Notes under the pieces: model-generated
Databases searched by the model: none
What the model saw: only the letters and a program-made list of their open reading frames with translations
What the model was told of the DNA's origin: nothing
NCBI GenBank assembly: GCA_013288015.1
Contig: JABDCR010000005.1
Location: 19,772 to 83,771, forward strand
DNA: 64,000 nt
Direction: 5' to 3'
From: Bacteroidota bacterium
Lineage (GTDB): Bacteria; Bacteroidota; Bacteroidia; B-17B0; Aurantibacillaceae
Shown here: positions 1 to 6,865 of the stretch, in pieces
Position numbering within the stretch: position 1 is the first letter of the stretch
Layout: every line of letters begins with the position of its first letter
Made by a program: the position numbers and the translations under genes

Positions 1-1535
1 GAAGAACTCCAGGTATATGTGTTAGCTCCGCTTGCTGTTAACGTAGCACTACCTGATGAACAAACCGTAGCACTACTTGCAATTAAAGTTAATGTAGGTA
101 CCGGGTTTATAGTTACAGTAACAGTTGCCGGTGTTGCATTTGTACACCCACCTGCACTTGTGCCAGTAACACTATATACTGTAGTAGCGGTTGGTGTTGC
201 TATAGGGTTGGCTGTATTAGCATTTGTTAAGGTAGCTGAAGGAGTCCATGTATAAGTGTTTGATCCGCTCACAGTAAAAGTCTGCGAGCCTCCATTACAC
301 AAAGTATAAGAATTTGAGGCAAGTGTATAAGTTGGGCTTGGGTTAACTGTTACTGTATAAGTTGCATTGGTAGTGCCACAAGTGTTAGTTACTGCTACAC
401 TATAAATTTGTGTGCTCGCAGGAGAAACTGTGTAGGTGCTACCAACATGTGCGCCAGGGTTCCAGGTAAATGTTCCAGCCCCGCTTGCTGTTAAAACAGT
501 ACTACTTCCGTTGCATATTGAAGCTCCGTTTGAACTCGTTATCGTCGGGCTTGGTGCAGGGTTAATAGTAATAGCAACCGTATTTGTAACAACAGATATG
601 GAGCATTTTCCGTGAGCTGTTAAAGTAAAAGTAACCGTACCTGATTCCCCTGCACCAGGAGAGTAGGTAGGAGTAACCGTAGTGGTAGTTGTACCAACCC
701 CACTTAAAGTTCCTGTTGGCACACTAATGGTTCCTGTACCATTCGATGTCCAAGAGTAGGTGGTAGCAGGACCCGATATAACACCAGTAAGAGTTGGAGT
801 TGTATTACTACAAGCACTTGCGGGTGCTGATGCACTCACGGTTATTGGAATATAAGGTGCTTGACAACCTCTGTTAATATAAGTAGCAACTCCACCAGGA
901 GTATAATCAACTCCGGCACCATCTTGAGCAGAATGCCCACCTGATTGATCTATTAATAATGATCTATCATACGATACCGATTCAGAGCAGCCTGCAGGAG
1001 GGGAGAATGATACAGTCAATGTTCTTATACCTGGAGTTGAAGAGTAGTTTACAAAATGGCCTGCTGTGTTTCCGGCTGCTTGAAAAATTACATATAAAGT
1101 ATCTGTCAATGATGCAAATGATTGCCCCGAAGTACACATATCTGTTGAGGTAATTACTAAAACAGTCGCATTTGCGGGTAAAACACCACCAACAGGTTCT
1201 TTTAACCATCCGCAACTAATAATTGTACTATTTAATGTGTTTACAAGTGGAGTTGTTATGGTTGTATTAGTTTCAATGCCACGCCAAGGATTATTAGGCC
1301 AAGTAATGGTTAAGTTAGAAACATTTAAAGCTGCATTGCCAACCACAAAACTAAACATTTCATTTTGACCTTCAGTTGCTGTGCCTGGGCATGGCGGACC
1401 ATTACAAGCATCTACCAATATACTTTGTATATAAAAGCATTGTGCTTTTACCGGTTGGTAACCTAGCAATAAAAAAGAGAAAATTAAGCAACCTAATAAG
1501 TTTTTAAAATTTAAATAAGAGTAATTTTTTTCCAT
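1..1535 (-). CDS. Secreted Ig-like repeat surface protein, N-terminal part (cut by window edge)
   Basis: The frame is open from an ATG at complement 1535 to the window edge (511 codons, no stop). It starts with MEKNYSYLN, a hydrophobic stretch and a signal-peptidase-like site around YQPVKAQ, so it is exported. About 250 residues of a unique domain follow, then Thr/Ser/Ala-rich units of about 80 residues that begin with a V-N-P-x-P-type linker and contain a conserved Cys (for example SICNGSS). Such units are typical of giant Bacteroidota surface proteins with Ig/PKD-like folds, usually exported by type IX secretion; the C-terminal sorting domain would lie outside the window. Function (adhesion or gliding-related) is inferred from family habit only. 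Repeat DNA is similar between units. Confidence 0.8.
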   Translation of the reverse strand, partial: MEKNYSYLNFKNLLGCLIFSFLLLGYQPVKAQCFYIQSILVDACNGPPCPGTATEGQNEMFSFVVGNAALNVSNLTITWPNNPWRGIETNTTITTPLVNTLNSTIISCGWLKEPVGGVLPANATVLVITSTDMCTSGQSFASLTDTLYVIFQAAGNTAGHFVNYSSTPGIRTLTVSFSPPAGCSESVSYDRSLLIDQSGGHSAQDGAGVDYTPGGVATYINRGCQAPYIPITVSASAPASACSNTTPTLTGVISGPATTYSWTSNGTGTISVPTGTLSGVGTTTTTVTPTYSPGAGESGTVTFTLTAHGKCSISVVTNTVAITINPAPSPTITSSNGASICNGSSTVLTASGAGTFTWNPGAHVGSTYTVSPASTQIYSVAVTNTCGTTNATYTVTVNPSPTYTLASNSYTLCNGGSQTFTVSGSNTYTWTPSATLTNANTANPIATPTATTVYSVTGTSAGGCTNATPATVTVTINPVPTLTLIASSATVCSSGSATLTASGANTYTWSS

Positions 1536-1839
1536 TCCAAATTGATTATAATTTATATAATGCTCTGAAAGTGGTTAAGAAATTTTAGCGTAAAAAACTT
1601 CTTTAGGGTGTTCACTTTTGGCTAAATTAGATTACTAGCCTTAATACAACTATTTTATTACATTATGTTATTGTAAAGAATTATCTTATGACTGGTTATA
1701 ATTCTATTTATTATAAACTGTAGTTCGTTCTAATTTGTTAAAACTTTATTTAAAAATGGTTTTAACTATTAATGATAACGTAACACGATTATTTTCTCTA
1801 ATGAATAAAACAAGTATAAATTTACTTTTCGTTCTTTAT

Positions 1840-1920
1840 AAAGGGAAAGTATCACTTGTAGCTTTCCGTAATTGACGCATTTTATGGGTTTTTAATCATT
1901 CCTATTTAATGCGTTTTTTT
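1840..1920 (+). ncRNA. Structured non-coding element H1 (candidate small RNA with terminator)
   Basis: A short hairpin (GGAAAG 1844-1849 pairing with CTTTCC 1862-1867) is followed by a terminator-like hairpin: ACGCATT at 1875-1881 pairs with AATGCGT at 1908-1914, then runs into seven T. The long loop shares sequence with the loop of H2 about 230 bases downstream. No ORF covers it. A TAAATTTA box at 1817-1824 is one base off the Bacteroidota -7 consensus TAnnTTTG. It may be a small RNA or only a terminator. The rest of 1536-1839 shows nothing recognisable beyond AT-rich promoter-like sequence for the upstream minus-strand gene. Confidence 0.4.
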
Positions 1921-2052
1921 ATTGTGAGACAAATTGTATCGTCAGTTCAAATCCGTTATACACAAGAGAAACTAATAAATTTAATAAGTAAAATATACTT
2001 TAAAATATCTAAAGCTTAATATAACGGGAACATTGAAAAGGAATAATCTAAA

Positions 2053-2060
2053 TAAATTTG
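2053..2060 (+). promoter_or_regulatory. Bacteroidota -7 box (TAnnTTTG) for element H2
   Basis: TAAATTTG is an exact match to the primary sigma factor -7 consensus of Bacteroidota, with a TTG at 2033-2035 at 17-base spacing. It points at the hairpin element H2. Confidence 0.45.
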
Positions 2061-2066
2061 TATACG

Positions 2067-2142
2067 TTCTTTTTTTTAGGTGGTAGTAGGATACTACTCA
2101 AGGTAAAGCGCATCTTTTGGGTTTCATAATTATACCTGTTAG
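2067..2142 (+). ncRNA. Structured non-coding element H2, related to H1 (candidate small RNA)
   Basis: Hairpin GTAGTA (2083-2088) / TACTAC (2092-2097) with a three-base loop, then a terminator-like hairpin CGCATCT (2109-2115) / AGATGCG (2131-2137) followed by five T. The second hairpin aligns with that of H1 over about 46 bases, including GGGTTT and a downstream CCT in the loop. A good Bacteroidota promoter precedes it: TTG at 2033-2035, 17-base spacer, TAAATTTG at 2053-2060, which predicts a start near 2067 and a transcript of about 75 nucleotides. Two short overlapping ORFs here, one on each strand, are AT-rich chance frames. Family unknown. Confidence 0.45.
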
Positions 2143-2382
2143 ATGCGTTTTTAGTTTAATTCGATACAGGATTTGGACCATTAGGTCTTTGCCTAAATGT
2201 TTTTTTAATACTATGAATATTTGTTTGTGGAACATGATAATTTTTATGTTAAGAATCAACTTATTATCAATAATTAAAGCATCTTTTTGTGAGAATCTTG
2301 TATAAAGTCTTTTTGTTGTATTTTCTATCATTAAAATAAATTCGGTTTAAAGTGTTTTCGCCACCTTTTTAAAACTTGATAA

Positions 2383-2399
2383 TGGCACAAAATTTTAAT
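2383..2399 (+). promoter_or_regulatory. Sigma-54-like -24 box (TGGCAC) upstream of lipoprotein gene
   Basis: TGGCACAAAATTTTAAT has a good -24 half (TGGCAC) but a poor -12 half. It predicts a start near 2409 and a 24-base leader for the gene at 2433. It resembles the extended motif before the candidate small RNAs at 15011, 15124 and 54748. A six-base box alone is expected by chance several times in AT-rich intergenic DNA. Confidence 0.3.
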
Positions 2400-2432
2400 T
2401 ACAGACTTTAGCACACCTATATAAATAGAGGC

Positions 2433-2666
2433 ATGAAAAAAGGAAAATTATTTTCAGTAATAAGCTTGTTTTTTATTGCATTTGTATTTGAGGCATGTAA
2501 TCAGAATAAAAATGATAGTGATACTGACAGTACATTAAGTTTTGAAGGGTTGAACAAACCTTATGTGAAAAATGTTAAAAATGACTCGACTATGCATAAC
2601 GATACCATTATAACACAACCAGATGATAATAACATGAACAAAAATAATCCTGATATCACCAAATAA
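2433..2666 (+). CDS. Small lipoprotein of unknown function
   Basis: 77 residues: a basic start (MKKGK), a hydrophobic segment and a lipobox ending in FEAC at about residue 22, so signal peptidase II processing and lipid anchoring are predicted. The mature part is short, polar and rich in Asn and Asp, apparently disordered. I do not recognise a family. It lies 34 bases upstream of another exported small protein on the same strand, so the two may be co-transcribed. A TGGCAC box lies 50 bases before the ATG. Confidence 0.65.
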   Translation: MKKGKLFSVISLFFIAFVFEACNQNKNDSDTDSTLSFEGLNKPYVKNVKNDSTMHNDTIITQPDDNNMNKNNPDITK

Positions 2667-2700
2667 GCAATTTTTTTTAATCATTTAAACCAACTAAATC

Positions 2701-3000
2701 ATGAAAAATAAATTAAGTAAATTATTATTTTTAAGCATCGTTCTTTTCAGCATATCGTCAGCTTCGGCGCAGATATATGTAAAAGTACGCCCTGTAATTC
2801 CAATTGTAGTGCAAACTCCTGCGCCAAGCCCGGCTCATGTGTGGATAGATGAAGAATGGGTGCCTTCTGGCGGAGTTTATATATATGGCGGAGGTCATTG
2901 GGAGAGTCCTCCTCATGAAGGTTATAGATGGAGGAAAGGATATTGGAGGCATCACAATAATGATGGTGAAGAGTGGGTGCGTGGGCGTTGGGTTAAGTAA
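2701..3000 (+). CDS. Exported small protein with Tyr/Trp-Gly-rich repeats (YXWGXW-like)
   Basis: 99 residues. The first 23 form a signal peptide (MKNKLSKLLFLS through SSASAQ). The mature part contains W-x-x-G-x-W-type segments: HVWIDEEWVPSGG, GGHWESPPHEGYRWRKGYW and WVRGRWVK. These aromatic repeats are common in small periplasmic or surface proteins of Bacteroidota; their role is not established. A hairpin terminator follows at 3060, consistent with the end of a two-gene unit with 2433-2666. Confidence 0.7.
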   Translation: MKNKLSKLLFLSIVLFSISSASAQIYVKVRPVIPIVVQTPAPSPAHVWIDEEWVPSGGVYIYGGGHWESPPHEGYRWRKGYWRHHNNDGEEWVRGRWVK

Positions 3001-3059
3001 GGATGGTTAGTTTTAAAAACATACCGCTATTAAAAGTACAAGCCAAAAACATTACGAAG

Positions 3060-3080
3060 ATACTTTTGTAAAAGTATTTT
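3060..3080 (+). terminator. Hairpin terminator after 2701-3000
   Basis: ATACTTTT (3060-3067) and AAAAGTAT (3070-3077) form an eight-pair stem with a two-base loop and trailing T residues, 60 bases after the stop codon. Confidence 0.5.
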
Positions 3081-3269
3081 AACACTTTGATAAAAGGGCA
3101 TAAACAAATCTTTTATTTAGTTATTTAGTTCCATGCCGCAATAAGAAACAAGTGTTTTCGTTGAGACGAGATTTGGTTTTTTTAGCCTTATGTTATACTT
3201 TTGTTATTCATCGAAATATTTATTTAATTATCTACATTAATTAAATAGAAGTTATAGGAATGAATAAAA

Positions 3270-3683
3270 ATGAGTAAGGAGATTTTGTTTTTTGTTGTTG
3301 ATGATGATGCGGATGATAGAGATATCTTTACCATGGCTTTGGGTTGTATCCGCCATAAAACCAGATGCATAACTGCCAAAAGCGGAGAAGATGCACTAGA
3401 ATTATTGAAAAAAAATGAAGAGTTTATCCCCGATTTTATTTTTTTAGATATAAATATGCCACGTGTTAATGGAAAAGAATGTTTAATAGAAATGCGAAAA
3501 ATGGAACGGTTAAAAAAAGTTCCTATTTATATGTATTCTACTTCTTTTACTGATAAAGATAAAGTAGAAACACTTAGCCTTGGTGCTACTGATTATTTTG
3601 TGAAGCCATATTCAGTAAAAATACTTATTGAAATACTTTCAAAAATCATTTTAAAAAGTGCTTCGCCTCAATTATCTAAATAA
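3270..3683 (+). CDS. Stand-alone receiver (CheY/Rcp1-type response regulator)
   Basis: 137 residues form a single receiver domain: acidic cluster DDDADDRD near residue 11, phosphoacceptor Asp in FIFLDINMPR, Ser/Thr in MYSTS and the conserved Lys in YFVKPY. There is no output domain, so it acts as a phosphorelay shuttle or through protein binding in the cytoplasm. It is a close paralogue of the receiver at 43704-44117 (same length, same NGKECLIEMRK-type segment). No kinase is adjacent, so it is an orphan here; the giant hybrid kinase at 34959-41657 is a possible partner by analogy with the paralogue's position. Confidence 0.88.
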   Translation: MSKEILFFVVDDDADDRDIFTMALGCIRHKTRCITAKSGEDALELLKKNEEFIPDFIFLDINMPRVNGKECLIEMRKMERLKKVPIYMYSTSFTDKDKVETLSLGATDYFVKPYSVKILIEILSKIILKSASPQLSK

Positions 3684-3861
3684 AAATTGATAATTTCTTT
3701 TGAATTTTTTTAATAAAGTGAGAAATACTATCCACAATATTATAATAGGTACTCGGTAAATTTTCTGTAAATCCTTTTTTTGTCAATCTGTTTAATGGTT
3801 TATAGAGATATGAGGAAATTCGTCTTAAAAAAAATGAATTTCATCGAAACAGACTGTTTTT

Positions 3862-3878
3862 CGGCATATTTATTGCTG
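3862..3878 (+). promoter_or_regulatory. Sigma-54-like promoter with canonical spacing
   Basis: CGGCATATTTATTGCTG has GG at 3863-3864 and GC at 3875-3876, the exact 12-base offset of sigma-54 -24/-12 elements, and predicts a start near 3888, 19 bases before the ATG at 3907. RpoN is encoded in this window. Confidence 0.4.
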
Positions 3879-3906
3879 TTTTGTTTGGTATAATTAATGA
3901 AATCTC

Positions 3907-4173
3907 ATGATGGTCGATAGTAAAAAATCTATTAATGAAAAAAGGGACATATATAGTGAAGAACAAAAAGCCTTATTTATTGAACAATTTAAAGAACTTA
4001 TACTTACATCGCCCAAAGAAGTATATGATGAATTTAATAGAAAACCTGATATAATTTTTAAACCCCTTCAAGATATTCCTACGATACCCATTACCTCTAA
4101 ATTTGAAGGCAAGTTAAAAGAAGACTACTTAAGTTTGGTTGACAGGTTAATAAAGGGGAAAATGCTTATGTAA
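3907..4173 (+). CDS. Hypothetical small acidic/basic soluble protein
   Basis: 88 residues, mostly charged, without signal peptide or membrane segment; predicted to be largely helical (SEEQKALFIEQFKELIL). I recognise no family. Its stop overlaps the 3' end of the convergent protease gene by eight bases. A sigma-54-like site with canonical spacing precedes it, which slightly supports that it is a real gene. It could equally be a poorly conserved ORFan. Confidence 0.5.
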   Translation: MMVDSKKSINEKRDIYSEEQKALFIEQFKELILTSPKEVYDEFNRKPDIIFKPLQDIPTIPITSKFEGKLKEDYLSLVDRLIKGKMLM

Positions 4174-4840
4174 CTTTTGCATACACATCTGCAATAGAGG
4201 TATTTTCAATAGCAATGCCATTAAGCACTTGAATAGCCGGTTTGTTTTTTTGAGGGATTTGGCGTTGCAAAAATGCAGTATCTACACCATAAACTATACC
4301 ATTAGTATCAAAAACAGGCGCCCCACTCATACCATTTAAAGAGGTGTGCTGTGTAAGAAAACCTGGATATTTTTTTTCATTATCGCTTACCGTTATAACA
4401 TCAATAATAAAAGTTGGCTGCCAGTATTGTCTAACAGCATCAACATTTATACTGCCATTTGAGTTTTTAACGAGTTGCGCAAGTGGGTAGCCACACAGGC
4501 ATACTGATTTGCCAACCTTGGGTTTATTGAATACAAAAGTTACAGGAATGGTTTCGGTTAGGTTAATTTTACCAAGAAAAATATCTCGGATGGGGTCGCG
4601 ATAAATTTCGGTTATAACATGTGGTGGGTTGGTTATGTGATGGGGAATGTTACCGCTGTATTGAAAAATAGAGTTTGCCGGTGTTTGGGTTATAACATGC
4701 AATGCGGTAAGAAAATGTCCTTGGCTACTTATAAAAAAGCCTGTGCCACTAACGCCAATTTGTAAGGTTTTTTCTTGAACTGATTTATAAAAAATCGGAA
4801 AAATTGATTTCTTTATTTTTTCGATAGCGGTTTGATACAT
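4166..4840 (-). CDS. Trypsin-like serine protease (S1, DegP/Do-related fold)
   Basis: 224 residues with a complete catalytic triad by motif: His48 in TALHV, Asp86 in RDIFLG and Ser172 in LNGMSGAPVF. The glycine-rich start (GVSGTGFFIS) and GVD near the C-terminus are typical of the chymotrypsin fold. There is no PDZ domain and no obvious signal peptide, so it looks like a minimal cytoplasmic member and not a DegP-type quality-control protease. The substrate is unknown. It is convergent with 3907-4173, overlapping it by eight bases. Confidence 0.8.
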   Translation of the reverse strand: MYQTAIEKIKKSIFPIFYKSVQEKTLQIGVSGTGFFISSQGHFLTALHVITQTPANSIFQYSGNIPHHITNPPHVITEIYRDPIRDIFLGKINLTETIPVTFVFNKPKVGKSVCLCGYPLAQLVKNSNGSINVDAVRQYWQPTFIIDVITVSDNEKKYPGFLTQHTSLNGMSGAPVFDTNGIVYGVDTAFLQRQIPQKNKPAIQVLNGIAIENTSIADVYAKVT

Positions 4841-5054
4841 GGTTTTTATTTGCAGGCTAAGTTTATTTCTCTTATAAAAAAATGTTGCCTAAGAGTTGCT
4901 ATTAAATTGATTTTTAATTCCCCCTAGGTTATGCTATAATTGTAGATTTATTTCTACAACTTATTATAATGAAAGTAAAGTCAATTACTATTTGGAAGAT
5001 TTTTTTAATAAAACATATTTAACATTACTGGCATACATTTTAATATTATATGTT

Positions 5055-5178
5055 GCAAGATTATCTGTTAGAGGAACATTTCAAACGAGAAATCCGCTGA
5101 GAAACCTCACTACCCAATGTAGTAGTTGCTTTGGGCAATAGGAATCAAGCTAAAGCCCCCTTAAACGGGGGCTTTTTT
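5055..5178 (+). ncRNA. Candidate small RNA or attenuator leader upstream of hemerythrin gene
   Basis: A TGGCAT box at 5029-5034 predicts a start near 5055. The stretch ends in a strong terminator (AAAGCCCCC 5152-5160 / GGGGGCTTT 5167-5175, six T). Inside, two hairpins compete: ACTAC (5109-5113) with GTAGT (5119-5123), and CCCAA (5113-5117) with TTGGG (5131-5135). The terminator lies 56 bases upstream of the hemerythrin ATG, so this may be a regulated leader or a 124-nucleotide small RNA. No known riboswitch class was recognised. The rest of the 4841-5233 gap is AT-rich with nothing else visible. Confidence 0.45.
5152..5178 (+). terminator. Strong intrinsic terminator
   Basis: Nine-pair stem (AAAGCCCCC with GGGGGCTTT), six-base loop, followed by T residues. 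It lies between the candidate leader RNA and the gene at 5234. Confidence 0.75.
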
Positions 5179-5233
5179 AATTAAGTTAAACTAAGCAGCT
5201 TGCCGATTAACATACAATACAAAAAAAATTAAT

Positions 5234-5944
5234 ATGAAAACAATTAATCAAGCATCAAACTCTAGTCGTAGAAATTTTATTGAAACAAGCATAAAAGTAG
5301 CTGTAGGAGTGGGAATAACAGGTGTAGGTTTTGCATCAGCATGTAATCAATTAAATGTTGAGCAGAACATATCTCCACCCGAAGATCTCATGCAAGAACA
5401 CGGATTGTTGAACAGGATATTGCTTATTTATGATACTTGCAAAATGCAGCTTATAAATAAACAATCTTTTCAAAATGATGCGCTATTAAATTCTGCACAA
5501 ATTATTAGAAGTTTTGTTGAAGATTATCACGAAAAGCAAGAAGAAGATTATCTATTTCCTCGTTTTGAAAAAGCAAATCAATTAACCGATTTAGTACAAG
5601 TACTGCGACAACAACATAAAGTAGGCAGAATTATAACTGATCAAATTATGCAGCTTAGCAAACCAAAAACACTAAGTGATAGCGAAAATCAAAAACTCAT
5701 CCAATTGCTTACTGGTTTTAATAATATGTATCGCCCTCATGAAGCAAGAGAGGATACTGTATTATTTCCGGCATTCAGAAAAATTGTATCAACTAACGAA
5801 TACGATTCAATTGGTGAAGAATTTGAAGATAACGAGTACAAACTATTTGGCAAAGATGGATTTAAAACAATGGTTGAAAAGGTAACTGGTATAGAAATGC
5901 AATTAGGAATTTACAAATTAGCACAGTTTACTCCAATAGTATAA
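5234..5944 (+). CDS. Exported hemerythrin-like (HHE) protein with twin-arginine signal
   Basis: 236 residues. The N-terminus has a twin-arginine motif (SSRRNF) and a hydrophobic stretch ending in FASAC, which could also serve as a lipobox, so export in folded form is likely. The body carries a four-helix HHE pattern: QEHGLLNR, HEKQEEDYLFP, QQHKVGR and HEAREDTVLFP, giving His and Glu ligands for a di-iron centre. Such domains bind oxygen, NO or iron. It is followed after 16 bases by a DUF4199-type membrane protein. A terminator-containing leader precedes it. Confidence 0.85.
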   Translation: MKTINQASNSSRRNFIETSIKVAVGVGITGVGFASACNQLNVEQNISPPEDLMQEHGLLNRILLIYDTCKMQLINKQSFQNDALLNSAQIIRSFVEDYHEKQEEDYLFPRFEKANQLTDLVQVLRQQHKVGRIITDQIMQLSKPKTLSDSENQKLIQLLTGFNNMYRPHEAREDTVLFPAFRKIVSTNEYDSIGEEFEDNEYKLFGKDGFKTMVEKVTGIEMQLGIYKLAQFTPIV

Positions 5945-5960
5945 ATCAATCTTTTATTCA

Positions 5961-6425
5961 ATGCTGCAGGCTAAAATATCTTTTTCAAAAATAAAAAAAA
6001 CAGTATTTGTTTTTGGAATCGTAAATTTTGTTGTTTATGTAATACTTTTTTTAGTATTTAAATATCTCAACTTTCTTAATATAACAAGTTTATGGATAGT
6101 AAATTATGTAACGCTAACTTTAATTTCTTTATATCAGGTTCATAAGCTGGTGAAACAAAGTGGAGGCTATGTCCCTTTTTTGCAAACCTTCTGTATGATT
6201 TTTTTTACAGGCTCGTGGTCTTTTATACTTTTTGGTATTTTTATATTTATTTATGCCTGGTTTGATCCGTATTTAAATCAACTATTTGATATGGATGCTG
6301 ATAGTCAAAGTAGATTGGTATCGGCTATTTTAGTGTTTTTTGAGGGATCGGGCGCAAGCATTATTATAGCGCTTATTGCCATGTTTTATTCTAGCAGATA
6401 TGAAGACGGAGAGGCGACTATTTAA
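5961..6425 (+). CDS. DUF4199-like integral membrane protein
   Basis: 154 residues with four hydrophobic segments (about 15-36, 41-58, 70-96 and 125-145). The arrangement and length fit the DUF4199 family common in Bacteroidota, of unknown function. It is on the same strand and 16 bases after the hemerythrin gene, so the two are probably one transcription unit. It is convergent with the gene at 6432-6827, six bases apart. Family assignment is by overall pattern and not by a diagnostic motif. Confidence 0.7.
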   Translation: MLQAKISFSKIKKTVFVFGIVNFVVYVILFLVFKYLNFLNITSLWIVNYVTLTLISLYQVHKLVKQSGGYVPFLQTFCMIFFTGSWSFILFGIFIFIYAWFDPYLNQLFDMDADSQSRLVSAILVFFEGSGASIIIALIAMFYSSRYEDGEATI

Positions 6426-6431
6426 TTTGTA

Positions 6432-6827
6432 TTACTTTTTATATTGCTGTAACCATAACTTTGCTTCTTCTTCGTCAGTAAACAACTTAGCCGGTAAATT
6501 GGGTGTTTTTATTAAACTTAAATTAATAAATATGGTTGCAATAAATTTATTAAATGGATTTTTTACTATAAATGCCCCTGCAGTAATGCCTTTAGTTCCA
6601 TCTCCTTCAGCAATATAATCTCTTGCATCGCTATGCGTATTTTTTATATTTCTAACATCGGCAAGCATTGGATAACTTTTACCATTACAAAGTTTCAATC
6701 TTTCAGCAACACAAATTTCAGCTATTTCTAACGTTATTTCAAGATTGAAAGCATATTTTACATATAAAATACCATCTTCAATTTTCATAAAAGTGTATTT
6801 ATTTTTAAAACAACTATTGTCCATCAA
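6432..6827 (-). CDS. STAS/SEC14-like small protein (DUF7793-type), divergent from the synthase
   Basis: 131 residues, soluble, with alternating strands and helices: KIEDGILYVKY near the N-terminus, MLADVRN in the middle and FTDEEEAKLWLQQYKK at the end. The same pattern (strand, FADARVN, FTLKEEAVNWL) is found in 9491-9883, so the two are paralogues. They flank the oxoamine-synthase fusion gene. The start is uncertain: an internal Met at residue 14 is possible. It is transcribed divergently from 6866, 38 bases apart. The fold name is my best guess from pattern. Confidence 0.65.
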   Translation of the reverse strand: MMDNSCFKNKYTFMKIEDGILYVKYAFNLEITLEIAEICVAERLKLCNGKSYPMLADVRNIKNTHSDARDYIAEGDGTKGITAGAFIVKNPFNKFIATIFINLSLIKTPNLPAKLFTDEEEAKLWLQQYKK

Positions 6828-6865
6828 ATATTTTTTTGTAACTTGAATACAAAGCTATAAAAAAC

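Noticed and set aside
1..255. Plus-strand frame of 78 codons at the left edge
   Set aside because: It is the antisense of the Ig-like repeat gene and shares its low-complexity Val/Thr pattern only as a shadow.
3810..3893. 27-codon frame beginning MRKFVLKK before 3907-4173
   Set aside because: Overlaps the sigma-54-like promoter region and has no support beyond an open frame.
5091..5096. CTGAGA-like sequence in the hemerythrin leader recalling a TPP riboswitch
   Set aside because: The other conserved TPP-riboswitch segments and stems are missing, and the downstream gene is not thiamine-related.
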